A stretch of 64,000 bases of DNA from Geomicrobium sp. JCM 19039 (lineage in GTDB: Bacteria > Bacillota > Bacilli > Bacillales > Marinococcaceae), in assembly GCF_000698145.1 (NCBI RefSeq), contig NZ_BAXB01000004.1:170684-234683 (forward strand), written 5' to 3'. The first letter of the stretch is position 1, and each line of letters opens with the position of its first letter. Of the stretch, positions 28,590 to 38,711 are shown in pieces. The notes under the pieces are model-generated. The model made no database searches. It saw nothing but the letters and a program-made list of their open reading frames with translations, and had not been told where the DNA came from. The translations under genes were made by a program, and so were the position numbers.

Positions 28590-29938
28590 ATGTCAGGCGT
28601 AAGCTTAATAATTATTACAATTTTAGGTATCGGCTTACTTTTATACTTAATCATTCGTTCCAAAATGCAAGCGTTTTTGGCGCTGTTATTGGCGAGTATC
28701 TTCATTGGACTAATGACCGGTATGGATCCGTTAGCACTGCTTGAAACGATCGAAGAAGGAATGGGGGGTGCACTCGGATTTATCGCCATTGTCGTCGGTC
28801 TTGGCGCCATGTTTGGTGAAGTGCTCAGGACATCCGGAGGAGCTGAACGGCTGGCGTTCACCCTCATTGATACATTTGGCGAGAAACGGGCGCAGTGGGC
28901 CCTCGGGTTTACAGGCTGATCGTCGCCATTCCAGTATTCCTTGACGTTGCCCTCGTCATTTTAATTCCAATCGTCTACAGTTTGGCGATGCGTACCGGCA
29001 AGTCGTTGCTTTTTTATGCGATCCCGCTGCTCGCTGGATTGGCGGTGGCACATAGCTTTGTGCCACCAACGCCAGGGCCGATTGCGATTGCATCAATGTT
29101 AGGTGTTGACTTAGCTTGGATGCTCCTTTTCGGGTTTATTGCAGGAATACCTGCCATGATCGTCGCAGGGCCACTATTCGGTCGCTTTATCGGCAACCGT
29201 ATTCACGTGCCTGTGCCTGAACACATTCGCGAACGTGCAGAAGCAGAAGAACAAGCAACCGGTGACCTTCCTTCGTTTAAGTTAATCCTATTTATTATCT
29301 TGCTGCCACTCATCCTTATTTTAACGAATACAGCCGGAGAGCAAATCTTAAATGAAGGTGTGTTCCAACAAGTGTTAATGTTCATTGGACACCCGTTCGT
29401 CGCTTTAATCATCGCAACGCTTTTCGCTCTGCATTTCTTAGGTCGCAAACGTGGCCTTACTAAGCAACAGCTACAGGATATGTCAACGAAAGCGTTGGAG
29501 CCGGCAGGGATCGTGATCCTTATTACCGGAGCGGGTGGGGTATTTAGTGAAGTGCTCATCCAAAGCGGTGTCGGTGACGTCATGGGAGACATGATGGCCG
29601 CATCTGGGTTCCCGCTCGTGTTGCTCGCCTTCTTAATCGCAACCGGGGTACGCGTTGCCCAAGGTTCAGCAACCGTCGCCATGCTAACTGCGGCGGGACT
29701 CATCTCGCCAATCGTTGGCCTTGTTGACTTATCACAACCATCGCTCGCGCTCATCGCCGTTGCCATCGCCTGTGGTGCGACCGTATTATCTCACGTGAAC
29801 GACTCAGGTTTCTGGCTTGTTAACCGTTTCCTCGGCATGTCAGAAAAAGACACACTCAAGTCTTGGACCGTAATGGAAACCATTATCGGGGTCGTCGGAT
29901 TCCTTGTCGTATTCGCACTCAGTTTTTTCTTTAACTAA
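28590..29938 (+). CDS. gntP: GntP-family gluconate/galactonate permease (one frame break)
   Basis: Proton-coupled sugar-acid importer, about 449 residues with 12-14 hydrophobic segments. GntP motifs: GLGAMFGEVLRTSGGAERLA, VFLDVALVILIPIVYS, FVPPTPGPIAIA, VRVAQGSATVAM, SHVNDSGFWLVNRFLG. The frame changes near 28915: one more base (GGCTG to GGCCTG) restores FTGLIVAIPVFLDV; otherwise it stops at 28919. It follows dgoD by 34 bases, which suggests galactonate uptake, while the divergent gnd-gntK pair suggests gluconate. It may serve both. Confidence 0.85.
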
Positions 29939-29948
29939 GTACACATAC

Positions 29949-29981
29949 AAACCCCATCATAGCGTGGCTATGATGGGGTTT
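29949..29981. terminator. terminator after gntP, shares core with other hairpins
   Basis: AAACCCCATCATAG (29949-29962) pairs perfectly with CTATGATGGGGTTT (29968-29981). The core CCATCATAG...CTATGATGG is the same as in the hairpin at 24479-24515. Confidence 0.75.
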
Positions 29982-30086
29982 GATATTTTTAAGCCTCATG
30001 ATGATGTTGGGATTGGGTATGGGTTTTGTCGAAAACGTGCACATACGTGTCGATTAGAGGTCATCAAAGTTGCTCGTGATCAATGA

Positions 30087-30953
30087 TCAATACCTCTTCG
30101 TCGCGATCGACTCACGAATCTTGTCTAAGTTTGTCAGTGTTGTATCTTTTAGTTGCAGTGCGGCGAGTACATACAAAACATCGATTAAAGCGAGTTGTAC
30201 CATACGGGATGCCATCGCTTCAGAACGAAAAAGCGATTCCCGCGCGCTCGTCGGTAACGTGTAATCCGCAGTTTTTGTTAAAGGTGACGAAGTGTGCCCT
30301 GATATCGCAATCGTCGTTGCGCCAGCGGTTTTGGCGGTCTTTAATGCATCAACAACATCGCGGTTACTGCCGCTATTTGAAATGCCAATGGCGGTACTGC
30401 CTTTTGAAAGCAAAGACGCGCTCATCATCTGCTGATGACTGTCGCTAAACGCTTGGATCGGAATGCCAAACCGCATGAATTTGTGGTATGCATCTTCGGC
30501 AACGACGCCGGAGCCACCGGAACCGTACAAGTCAATGCGCTCGCTTTTCGTAATCACTACAGCTACTTGTTGCAACGTTTCTTCATTTAAAAGGGCAAGT
30601 GTGTCATCCATGGCTCGTTTATGTTCAGTGAATATTTTCGAGGCGAGTGTGCCGACGTCATCTTGTAATGAGATGGATTCGTGAATATTCGCCTCCTCTT
30701 TCACAATCTGCCTAGCTAAAGATATTTTCAAATCTTGAAAACCTTTATACCCAAGCCGTTTACTGAATCTAGAAACTGTGGCATCAGCAACACCACTTGC
30801 TTCTGCCAGTTCCGAAATTGAAAAATAAACCGCTTGATCTGGAGCGGAAAGAATGTAATCTGCAACCTTTTTTTCTTTGTCCGATAAAGAAGAATAATAA
30901 GAGCGTATCGTTTGTAGAGAGGCATTTGCAGTCAAAATATTCCCTGCTTTCAT
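30087..30953 (-). CDS. RpiR/MurR-family transcriptional regulator
   Basis: 288 residues. N-terminal HTH_6 domain (about residues 1-80; SISELAEASGVADATVSRFS, KRLGYKGFQDLK) and C-terminal SIS sugar-phosphate-binding domain (about 125-260; DLYGSGGSGVVAED, GISNSGSNRDVVDA). It is convergent with gntP and close to dgoD, gnd and gntK, so it most likely regulates those sugar-acid genes in response to a phosphorylated intermediate; this is inference. Its promoter region (30954-31089) is AT-rich without a clear operator. Confidence 0.88.
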   Translation of the reverse strand: MKAGNILTANASLQTIRSYYSSLSDKEKKVADYILSAPDQAVYFSISELAEASGVADATVSRFSKRLGYKGFQDLKISLARQIVKEEANIHESISLQDDVGTLASKIFTEHKRAMDDTLALLNEETLQQVAVVITKSERIDLYGSGGSGVVAEDAYHKFMRFGIPIQAFSDSHQQMMSASLLSKGSTAIGISNSGSNRDVVDALKTAKTAGATTIAISGHTSSPLTKTADYTLPTSARESLFRSEAMASRMVQLALIDVLYVLAALQLKDTTLTNLDKIRESIATKRY

Positions 30954-31089
30954 TCATGTAGTGTACCGCAGTATAGCATAATTGAAGATTAAGGGACAAA
31001 ATCAGCGCGAAATCGCATAGAAATCTGTTGCTTTTTGGTAGAAAAGAAAAATTCCGCTCACATCAACTAGGAATATTTACTCAATTATA

Positions 31090-31117
31090 TTGAAAAATTC
31101 TTACTTTATAGTAAAAT
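31090..31117 (+). promoter_or_regulatory. promoter of the rap-phr cassette
   Basis: TTGAAA (31090-31095), 16-base spacer, TAAAAT (31112-31117), a fair sigma-A match 55 bases before the rap start. The RBS AAAGGGGG lies at about 31155-31162. Confidence 0.5.
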
Positions 31118-31172
31118 AGATATTAATTCTAGGATTTTAAGTAGATTAAGTTTTAAAGGGGGACATAACAGA

Positions 31173-32270
31173 ATGAGCTCATATGTATCCCCTGCTGACC
31201 TCGTGTCAACCATTGGAAACTGGTACCATGCGATCATTCGACGAGACGTAGAAGCAGCCACACGATTAAAGAAAGTTGTAGAGGAGTTGCTTATCAAAGA
31301 GAGTGTGGAAGATGAAATATCACTTTATTATGAGCTAACAGACTTTAGACATATGCTGATCTCTGAAAATTATTCAGAGGGTGATTATTTCAACAAAATT
31401 CAAGTAATAAATAGTTTGTCTACTGTAGAAAATTCATCATTAAATTGTTTAACGAATTTTCTTTATGGTCAGTATGAATTTTTGCAAGGGAGCTATGCTA
31501 GAGCAATTCGTTACTATCAGGCTACAGAAAGTGAACTTGATCAACTTGTTGACCCTTATGAAAAAGCAGATTTTTATCATAGGATGGGTGAGACTTACTA
31601 CAGAATTGACCAGTATGTAAGTGCAATTCATTATTTAGAACTTGCTTACAAGACTTTTAAAGAAAATCCATTGTTTACGGAACGTGCTTTGAACAGTCTT
31701 ATGTTACTTGGGTGTGTGTACGCAGAGATGAGAGAATTTACTGAAGCAGAAAGTTTGTTTAGTAAAGTATTGCAAGATTCTAGTCATTTCCCTACTACGC
31801 ATGCTTTTGCCCTTCGTAACTTCGGTCTTAGCTTGTTACAATCAAATAAGCTAGAAGGGGCACTAGATTACTTTACTCAAGCACTAAAAACCGGAAATCA
31901 TTGGAATACCTTTGAGGGTACGAAGACAAAGTATAATCTGGCACTTGTGTACTTCAGGTTGCACCAACTTGAGGATGCAAAAAATTATTTGAAGGTTGCC
32001 ATGACCGAAGCCGAGAAATATGGTAACACGGAATATATTGCAAGATGTAAGATTGTTAAAGGGCTATATTTAGAAAGTAATATGGAACTGGTTATGTCAG
32101 GATTTAAGATTTTAGAGAATGGTAACTTTTATTTTGAATGTGCAGAAATGGCAAATGAGGTTTCTGTTTATATGGAAAGAACTGGTGAGAATCAACAGGC
32201 ATTTAGTTTCTTAAAAAAGGCCCTTGAGTACCGTAACTTTCAATTAAAATCTAGGAGTGATATATCATGA
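31173..32270 (+). CDS. Rap-family peptide receptor (TPR)
   Basis: Cytoplasmic Rap protein, 365 residues as in B. subtilis Raps. The N-terminal three-helix bundle keeps family residues (NWYHAIIRRDVEAATRLK; LYYELTDFRHMLI), and at least five TPR repeats follow (for example FYHRMGETYYRIDQYVSAI, KYNLALVYFRLHQLEDAKNY). Raps bind response regulators of phosphorelays or competence factors and are inhibited by an imported Phr peptide. By eye the position of the catalytic Gln of RapH-type phosphatases (before xLLxYY) is Asp here, so it may act by binding rather than dephosphorylation; an alignment is needed. It overlaps the phr-like gene by four bases (ATGA), the usual rap-phr arrangement. Confidence 0.85.
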   Translation: MSSYVSPADLVSTIGNWYHAIIRRDVEAATRLKKVVEELLIKESVEDEISLYYELTDFRHMLISENYSEGDYFNKIQVINSLSTVENSSLNCLTNFLYGQYEFLQGSYARAIRYYQATESELDQLVDPYEKADFYHRMGETYYRIDQYVSAIHYLELAYKTFKENPLFTERALNSLMLLGCVYAEMREFTEAESLFSKVLQDSSHFPTTHAFALRNFGLSLLQSNKLEGALDYFTQALKTGNHWNTFEGTKTKYNLALVYFRLHQLEDAKNYLKVAMTEAEKYGNTEYIARCKIVKGLYLESNMELVMSGFKILENGNFYFECAEMANEVSVYMERTGENQQAFSFLKKALEYRNFQLKSRSDIS

Positions 32271-32561
32271 AAAAACTTATAATTACTTTTGCTTTTGCGC
32301 TAGTTGTTAGTTCATCTGCATTTACACTTGAAGCCAGTGCAGACAAGTTCATCAGTATTCTCAGAAGTATCACCACAAGATAAAGGGTCATCAGTATTTT
32401 CAGAAGTATCACCACAAGATAAAGGGTCATCAGTATTCTCAGAAGTATCACCACAAGATAAAGGGTCATCAGTATTCTCAAAAGTATCACCACAAGATAA
32501 GGGATCATCAGTATTTTCAGAAATATCACCACAAGACAAAGGATCATCGGTTTTTAGATAA
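32267..32561 (+). CDS. Phr-like pheromone precursor with six tandem peptide copies (frame break in copy 1)
   Basis: Starts with a 25-residue Sec signal (MKKLIITFAFALVVSSSAF, ending ASA, a signal-peptidase site). Directly after it comes DKGSSVF, repeated six times with spacer S(E/K)(V/I)SPQ; the last copy ends DKGSSVFR and stop. Total about 98 residues if the frame is repaired. As read, the frame shifts in copy 1: GACAAG is followed by TTCATCA where GGGTTCATCA (two more G) would continue; unrepaired, the product is a 38-residue peptide ending ILRSITTR. Among copies most base changes are synonymous in the DKGSSVF frame, so that frame is the selected one. DKGSS fits the [DEQ][KR]Gxx shape of several Phr peptides (ERGMT, QRGMI). 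Confidence 0.72.
32342..32558 (+). repeat. 39-bp coding tandem repeat, 5.7 copies
   Basis: Units start at 32342 (37 bp), 32379, 32418, 32457, 32496 (39 bp each) and 32535 (27 bp, ends in stop). Each encodes DKGSSVFSEVSPQ or a close variant. No unique spacers, so this is not a CRISPR array. Confidence 0.95.
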
Positions 32562-32571
32562 TTGTATGACT

Positions 32572-32608
32572 AAAAACCCCTACCGCATCTACTGCGGTAG
32601 GGGTTTTT
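32572..32608. terminator. strong bidirectional terminator
   Basis: AAAAACCCCTACCGCA (32572-32587) and TGCGGTAGGGGTTTTT (32593-32608) form a perfect 16-bp stem with loop TCTAC. It serves phr and the convergent membrane protein gene. Confidence 0.92.
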
Positions 32609-32931
32609 CAGGCTCTGCGTGCTCGGACGTTAATGACTGTTCCGAACAATCCTTTGCCTATTAGAATAAAACTCATTGCTGAGAAGAGCGCTGCGATAAA
32701 TGGAAGGCTAAACCCGATGACTTGGCCCGGGACGCCAGCGATCAGTGTGGACGACTCGTGTAAAGAGGCGCTGAGTACAAATCCTGACATGTAGGCGGAC
32801 GTTAATAACAGAATTGGAGATGCTGTGAGTAGTCCTAATCCATAAAGCAGCGTCTTATTGGCACGCTTGATCATTGCATAGGTGAGCAATAAGGAGGCGA
32901 GGATTGTAAAAGTAATAAGTGCAATAAACAT
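32608..32931 (-). CDS. small membrane protein, unknown
   Basis: 107 residues with three hydrophobic segments (about 1-20, 28-55, 65-92) and a basic end (VRARRA). RBS AAGGGGG lies before the ATG. No family recognised. It is convergent with the rap-phr cassette and shares its terminator. Confidence 0.6.
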   Translation of the reverse strand: MFIALITFTILASLLLTYAMIKRANKTLLYGLGLLTASPILLLTSAYMSGFVLSASLHESSTLIAGVPGQVIGFSLPFIAALFSAMSFILIGKGLFGTVINVRARRA

Positions 32932-33438
32932 GAATATCCCCCTTAAAAGACACTCTGTACATCGTAGTATGAAAGTGCTGTTTTGAAAAGAGGTTCAGGG
33001 AAATAATCTGAACGTTTCGATAAACGTGATCCTTTTTACATTATAGTCACAGCGTGAAGGGATTATGATTTTGTATACGACTCATAAAAGATGTTTGCTC
33101 ATATTGAAGAGCAAGCGTAGCGAAAAATCTAAAGCTGTTTGTTCGGGATGATTGGGGTGTGGTGAATCGATTGGTTTTGTGGCGCATGTAAGGTAAATCT
33201 CTACATTGCCGGAAGCCATGCTAGATTGGCAGTTAAAAGCAAAAAGCATGAAGACATTTCAGGATGAATGGTTCGAAGGATGACACGCTCATAATGGAGT
33301 GGGCACTTTAGTTTCGGAAGTTTCATAGACCTTTCTTACCTTAACCACGAATGGGGCGTTGAAGTCGTCCGTAGCTTGGGAAACGGTTCTAAATGTTGAC
33401 AACGTACACCTATGCTTCATCACTTTGAAAGGGATCTT
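32932..33438. other. 500-bp gap without a supported gene
   Basis: Nothing clear is seen: short AT-rich leader sequence of the minus-strand gene at the left, then mixed sequence with stops in all frames and no hairpin worth listing. Confidence 0.5.
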
Positions 33439-33466
33439 TTGATTCCAATAGATTATATGGTATAAT
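33439..33466 (+). promoter_or_regulatory. promoter of the TPR gene
   Basis: TTGATT (33439-33444), 16-base spacer, TATAAT (33461-33466), about 85 bases before the start codon. Confidence 0.6.
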
Positions 33467-33552
33467 TAGTTCGTTATGCTTTTGTTCGGAGAGTTAGCTT
33501 GTGGCAAAAGCGAATTTGCTATGGTCAAAACCGGAGAGTGAGGGTTTGTTCA

Positions 33553-34601
33553 ATGGGTCAAGTTGTCCCTTTTATACAGAATCCGGAATACTTCTTTAAA
33601 CAAGGTGTTATTGCTTATCAAAAGAAGGACTGGCACCGTGCGACGCGATTGCTGCAACGAGCCATTGACTTACGCCCCTCGAAGGGGTTTTTCACTGTCA
33701 GTTGGCAGCTGTGTTATCGGACATGGGTCAGTATGAGCGTTCCAACGAGATTCTGTTACACGTAGTCGAGCATATTGATTACCAATTATACGATTGTTAT
33801 TATTTTCTAGCAAATAATTATGCCTATTTAGGGTTGTTTGATAAAGCAAGAGAAGCTGCGAATAATTATTTGAAGCTCATGCCATATGGCGAGTTTCGTG
33901 CAGATACAGAAGAACTGCTTGAGCTACTAAACCTTGAGGATCTTGATGCGGGAGTAGAAAATGATGAACTTGTCGATCACCCTGTCCCCGATCAAGTCAT
34001 TTTGCAGTATGAAGAAGCGTGGCGCTATATTAAAGAAGGCAATTACCGTCAAGCCGAACGAAACTTGCGTGAGATGATTGAGGATCAGCCAAGTTATTTG
34101 GCTTCATATAACCAACTGGCGCGAGTGCTTCACTTGCAAGGAAGAACGGAAGAAGCGATTTTCGTGTTGCAGGAACTGATTGAGGAGCAGCCGTATGTGC
34201 CGGCACTTTGCCAAATTGCGCTTTTGCTGTTTGAGGCAGGTCACAAGGAAGAAGCGTCCTATTGGACCGAGAGATTAAAAGATGTTGTACCGATTGATAA
34301 AGGCCATATGTATAAGGTGGCAACGACGTTATGTAGGCTCGGAGAGTACGAGGCTGCGTTTCCTGTTTTTCGTTATCTGCAAAAGCATATGCCACAAGAA
34401 AAGGCGTCATTTTTCTACCGGTACGGTGTTGTCGCATATCACCTAGGGTATAATAACCGCACAAGAAAAGCGTGGTCCATCGCCAAAAGGTGGGGGCATG
34501 AACATGCGGCTAATTTACTGGCGACGTGGGAGAAACGATCCCTCGACGATGAAGAAGTGCGTTGCGAAGACTTACGCGATCTAGCTTTTGGAATCGAGTA
34601 A
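33553..34601 (+). CDS. tetratricopeptide-repeat protein, YvcD-like (one frame break)
   Basis: About 349 residues of TPR-type helices (GVIAYQKKDWHRATRLLQRA; AWRYIKEGNYRQAERNLREM; LARVLHLQGRTEEAIFVLQ). In Bacillus a TPR protein (YvcD) sits directly upstream of trxB, and this gene has that place. Function is unknown; TPRs mediate protein contacts. The frame changes near 33690: one more G or T in the GGGGTTTTT run restores SKGVFHCQLAAVLSDMGQYE. Unrepaired pieces are 33499-33765 and 33702-34601. ATG 33553 follows GTGAGGG. Confidence 0.75.
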
Positions 34602-34670
34602 CACTCAAGCAAATTTATGGACGCTGACTAGCGACATTTCATATACTTTGGGAACAGGATAAAATAATGA

Positions 34671-35660
<990 letters not shown>

Positions 35661-35790
35661 CAATTGAAATGACGATGTTAACATTTCTTTATAAATTCGT
35701 TATTCGCTTTTAACGGGTTTGTAACCACAGTGCAACACTCATGCGCTATGATGGGGTTAGTTAATTGACCCCCCTTTTATATATCTTGAA

Positions 35791-35822
35791 GCGCAAGGCG
35801 ACATCGCCTTGCGCCTTTTTTG
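35791..35822 (+). terminator. terminator between trxB and rapZ
   Basis: GCGCAAGGCGA (35791-35801) and TCGCCTTGCGC (35804-35814) form a perfect stem followed by CTTTTTTT. Upstream at about 35747 the half-site CTATGATGGGGTT resembles the gntP terminator arm. Confidence 0.85.
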
Positions 35823-35896
35823 GGAATCGAGCCTTGAATGATGTATAATGGAAAGAAGAACAGAACGGTACAGGTGGACTAAAAGGGGAGAAGGAT

Positions 35897-36768
35897 ATGA
35901 ACGAAGATATCCAAATTGTTGTTATAACCGGAATGTCCGGAGCAGGGAAAACGGTAACGGTCCAAAGTTTGGAGGACCTTGGTTATTTTTGTATTGATAA
36001 TTTGCCTCCAGCCTTATTCCCAAATTGTTAGACCTCATTGAATCGGGTTCCATGAATCGTGTAGCCCTTGTGATGGACCTGCGTGGTCGTGAGTTTTTTG
36101 ACCAAGTGTTTTCAGCTGTTAGTATGCTTGGTGACAAGCCGAATTTGCATACACACATTTTATTTTTGGATGCAGACAATGAAAAGCTCGTTCAACGATA
36201 TAAAGAAACGAGACGTTCCCATCCGTTAGCGCCAAACGGTTCGCTGTTAGAAGGCATTGAAAAAGAACGGAAGATTTTAGAAGAAATCAAAGGCCGTGCA
36301 AGGCATCGGATTGATACGACAAGCCTCAAACCAAAAGAGTTGCGAGAGGAGATCAATCGCTTATTTAAGAAGCCTGAAGAACAGACATTTACGGTTCATT
36401 TTATGTCGTTTGGCTTTAAACATGGAGTTCCGATTGATGCCGACCTTGTCTTTGATGTGCGCTTTCTTCCAAACCCGCATTACATTGACCGACTTCGCCC
36501 GATGACCGGTCTTGATAAAGATGTGTCTGACTATGTTCTAAAATGGGATGACACGAAAGTTTTCATAGAGAAACTTGAAGACTTGTTAACGTTCATGTTG
36601 CCGCTATACAAACAAGAAGGAAAGTCACAGCTCATTGTTGCGATTGGTTGTACAGGCGGGCAGCATCGCTCCGTTACGCTTGTCGAGTACTTTGCGAATT
36701 TGTATGAGAGTGCCTATCCGGTTCATCGCAGTCATCGCGATCGGAAAGTCGGAGGCGAACGTAGCTAG
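35897..36768 (+). CDS. rapZ: RapZ/YvcJ P-loop nucleotide-binding protein (one frame break)
   Basis: About 290 residues after repair. Walker A GMSGAGKT (about residue 13), then [13 protein letters not shown], and the C-terminal domain with [18 protein letters not shown] and [10 protein letters not shown], typical of RapZ/YvcJ. In enteric bacteria RapZ adapts GlmZ RNA decay; in Bacillus YvcJ hydrolyses nucleotides and affects competence. The frame breaks near 36025: one more A (CCCAAATTG to CCCAAAATTG) restores [12 protein letters not shown]. Without it, the first piece ends at 36030. RBS AGAAGG. TAGTG overlap with yvcK. Confidence 0.85.
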
Positions 36769-37709
36769 TGGGTGTGCAGAAAGTTGCAGTCATTGGTGGC
36801 GGAACAGGTCTCGCGGTTTTACTCAGAGGTTTAAAGAAATATGACGTTGATATTTCTGCAATCGTAACGGTTGCAGATGATGGCGGTAGTTCAGGACGGT
36901 TACGTAAAGAATTGAACATCCCTCCTCCTGGTGATGTACGCAATGTGTTAGCGGCATTGGCCGAGGTGGAGCCTTTAATTGAACAACTCTTTCAACATCG
37001 TTTTAAAGATGGGGAAGGGTTAACGGGTCATACGCTTGGCAACTTGCTATTGGCTGGAATGACATCAATCACAGGGGACTTTGCCCGCGGGATTACGGAA
37101 CTTAGTAAAGTGCTCAATGTTGGGGGCAAGGTGTTGCCAGTGTCCAATGATAGTTTGGAATTGGCCGCAGAGATGAAGGATGGGTCAATTGTTTACGGTG
37201 AATCCAGCATCCCTCACGCGGAACAAACGATTGATCGCGTTTTTATAGAGCCGAGCAACCCCGCCGCTTTACCTGAGACGATCCAAGCCATCCGGGAAGC
37301 GGATAAAATTGTGATCGGTCCAGGTAGTTTGTTTACGAGTGTGCTCCCGAACTTACTTGTGCCCGAAATTACAGAGGAAATTAAGCAATCAACAGCGAAG
37401 AAGCTTTATATATGCAATGTAATGACGCAGTACGGGGAGACCGAACAGTTTTCGGCTTCAGACCATGTGAAAGCGATTCAAAGGCACGTCGGTAACGACG
37501 TATTCGACCATGTGCTAGTGAACGAAGCACCGATCCCTAAAGAAATGACAAACCGTTACTTGGAAGAAGGAGCAGAGGCTGTCGTGTGCGACACGAAAAA
37601 CCTACAAGCGCTTGGTTTACGAGTGATACAAGATAACTTCATACGCATCGAAAGCAGCCATCTGCGTCACCACGCGGAGAAGCTGTCAGAGATTATTATA
37701 GAATTATAA
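36768..37709 (+). CDS. yvcK: gluconeogenesis factor YvcK/MgfK (CofD-like)
   Basis: 313 residues, UPF0052/CofD-like fold. Conserved: AVIGGGTGLAVLLRGLK, TVADDGGSSGRLRKEL, PPGDVRNVLAAL, GHTLGNLLLAG, VIGPGSLFTSVLPNLLV. In B. subtilis YvcK is needed for growth on gluconeogenic substrates and for cell shape, and binds UDP-GlcNAc. GTG start overlaps the rapZ stop by one base; GGAGG lies in the end of rapZ. Part of the conserved rapZ-yvcK-whiA-crh block. Confidence 0.93.
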   Translation: MGVQKVAVIGGGTGLAVLLRGLKKYDVDISAIVTVADDGGSSGRLRKELNIPPPGDVRNVLAALAEVEPLIEQLFQHRFKDGEGLTGHTLGNLLLAGMTSITGDFARGITELSKVLNVGGKVLPVSNDSLELAAEMKDGSIVYGESSIPHAEQTIDRVFIEPSNPAALPETIQAIREADKIVIGPGSLFTSVLPNLLVPEITEEIKQSTAKKLYICNVMTQYGETEQFSASDHVKAIQRHVGNDVFDHVLVNEAPIPKEMTNRYLEEGAEAVVCDTKNLQALGLRVIQDNFIRIESSHLRHHAEKLSEIIIEL

Positions 37710-37724
37710 AGGTGGTGAACGCTC

Positions 37725-38687
37725 ATGTCGTCTTTTGCAGCGATGACTAAAAAAGAATTAACGCAAATTGAAACCGATTCATGCTGTGAGAAGGCTGAGC
37801 TAGCTGCACTCATACGAATGAACGGAGCGCTGTCATTTGGCAATGGCAAACTATCCCTGGATATATCCACCGAGAATGCTGCGATTGCTAGGCGAATCTA
37901 CACGTTGCTGAAACGTTCATATGATAACATGAAAGCAGAACTCGTCGTCAGAAAGAAAATGCGTTTAAAGAAAAATAACGTGTATATCGTTCGACTATAT
38001 GAACATGTTCGTGAAATTCTTGCAGACACAGAGATTATGGGCGAAGGGTATTCATTCACACGAGACATCTCTCATCGGTTGATTGAGAAGCAATGTTGTA
38101 AGCGCGCTTACTTGCGCGGAGCCTTTTTAGCAGGAGGATCGGTGAACCACCCAGATACGTCTTCGTATCACTTAGAGATCTTTTCACTATATGAACAACA
38201 TAATCGCTCACTCCAAAAGCTGATGGCGGAGTTTGATTTGCAGGCAAAAGTGCTAGAGCGTAAAAAAGGGTTTATTTTGTACGTGAAAGAGAGCGAGCGA
38301 ATTACCGAGTTTCTAAATATCATTGGCGCTCACCAAGCTTTGCTTTATTTTGAGGACGTACGAATCATGAAAGACATGAGAAATTCCGTCAACCGGTTGG
38401 TGAATTGTGAAACTGCCAACTTGAACAAGACCGTCGGAGCGGCATTACGTCAAGTTGAGAATATCGAGTTTATTGAGCAACAGATTGGTTTGAATAAATT
38501 ACCACAAAAGCTTAGAGAAATCGCAGAGATAAGAGTGAAACATCAAGAAGTTACGCTGAAAGAGCTCGGTGAAATGGTTCCTTCAGGTAAAGTGAGCAAG
38601 TCAGGTGTGAACCACCGACTAAGAAAACTCGATGAGATGGCTGAGAAGTTACGTAATCACGAAAACATTGAATTGCCGCAAGCTTAA
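37725..38687 (+). CDS. whiA: WhiA family DNA-binding protein
   Basis: 320 residues. N-terminal LAGLIDADG-like domain ([15 protein letters not shown] about residue 128) and C-terminal HTH ([19 protein letters not shown], then VNHRLRKL). WhiA controls sporulation genes in Streptomyces and affects cell division and chromosome segregation in Bacillus. RBS AAAGGTGG. Fourth in its usual block. Confidence 0.94.
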   Translation: MSSFAAMTKKELTQIETDSCCEKAELAALIRMNGALSFGNGKLSLDISTENAAIARRIYTLLKRSYDNMKAELVVRKKMRLKKNNVYIVRLYEHVREILADTEIMGEGYSFTRDISHRLIEKQCCKRAYLRGAFLAGGSVNHPDTSSYHLEIFSLYEQHNRSLQKLMAEFDLQAKVLERKKGFILYVKESERITEFLNIIGAHQALLYFEDVRIMKDMRNSVNRLVNCETANLNKTVGAALRQVENIEFIEQQIGLNKLPQKLREIAEIRVKHQEVTLKELGEMVPSGKVSKSGVNHRLRKLDEMAEKLRNHENIELPQA

Positions 38688-38711
38688 ACGATTGTGAAGG
38701 GAAGGGAAGCC

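Noticed and set aside
32251..32547. Open frames on the minus strand through the 39-bp repeat
   Set aside because: They are mirror images of the repeat, lack an RBS, and give low-complexity sequence.
32342..32558. CRISPR-like array of short repeats
   Set aside because: The repeats are contiguous without unique spacers and are coding in one frame.
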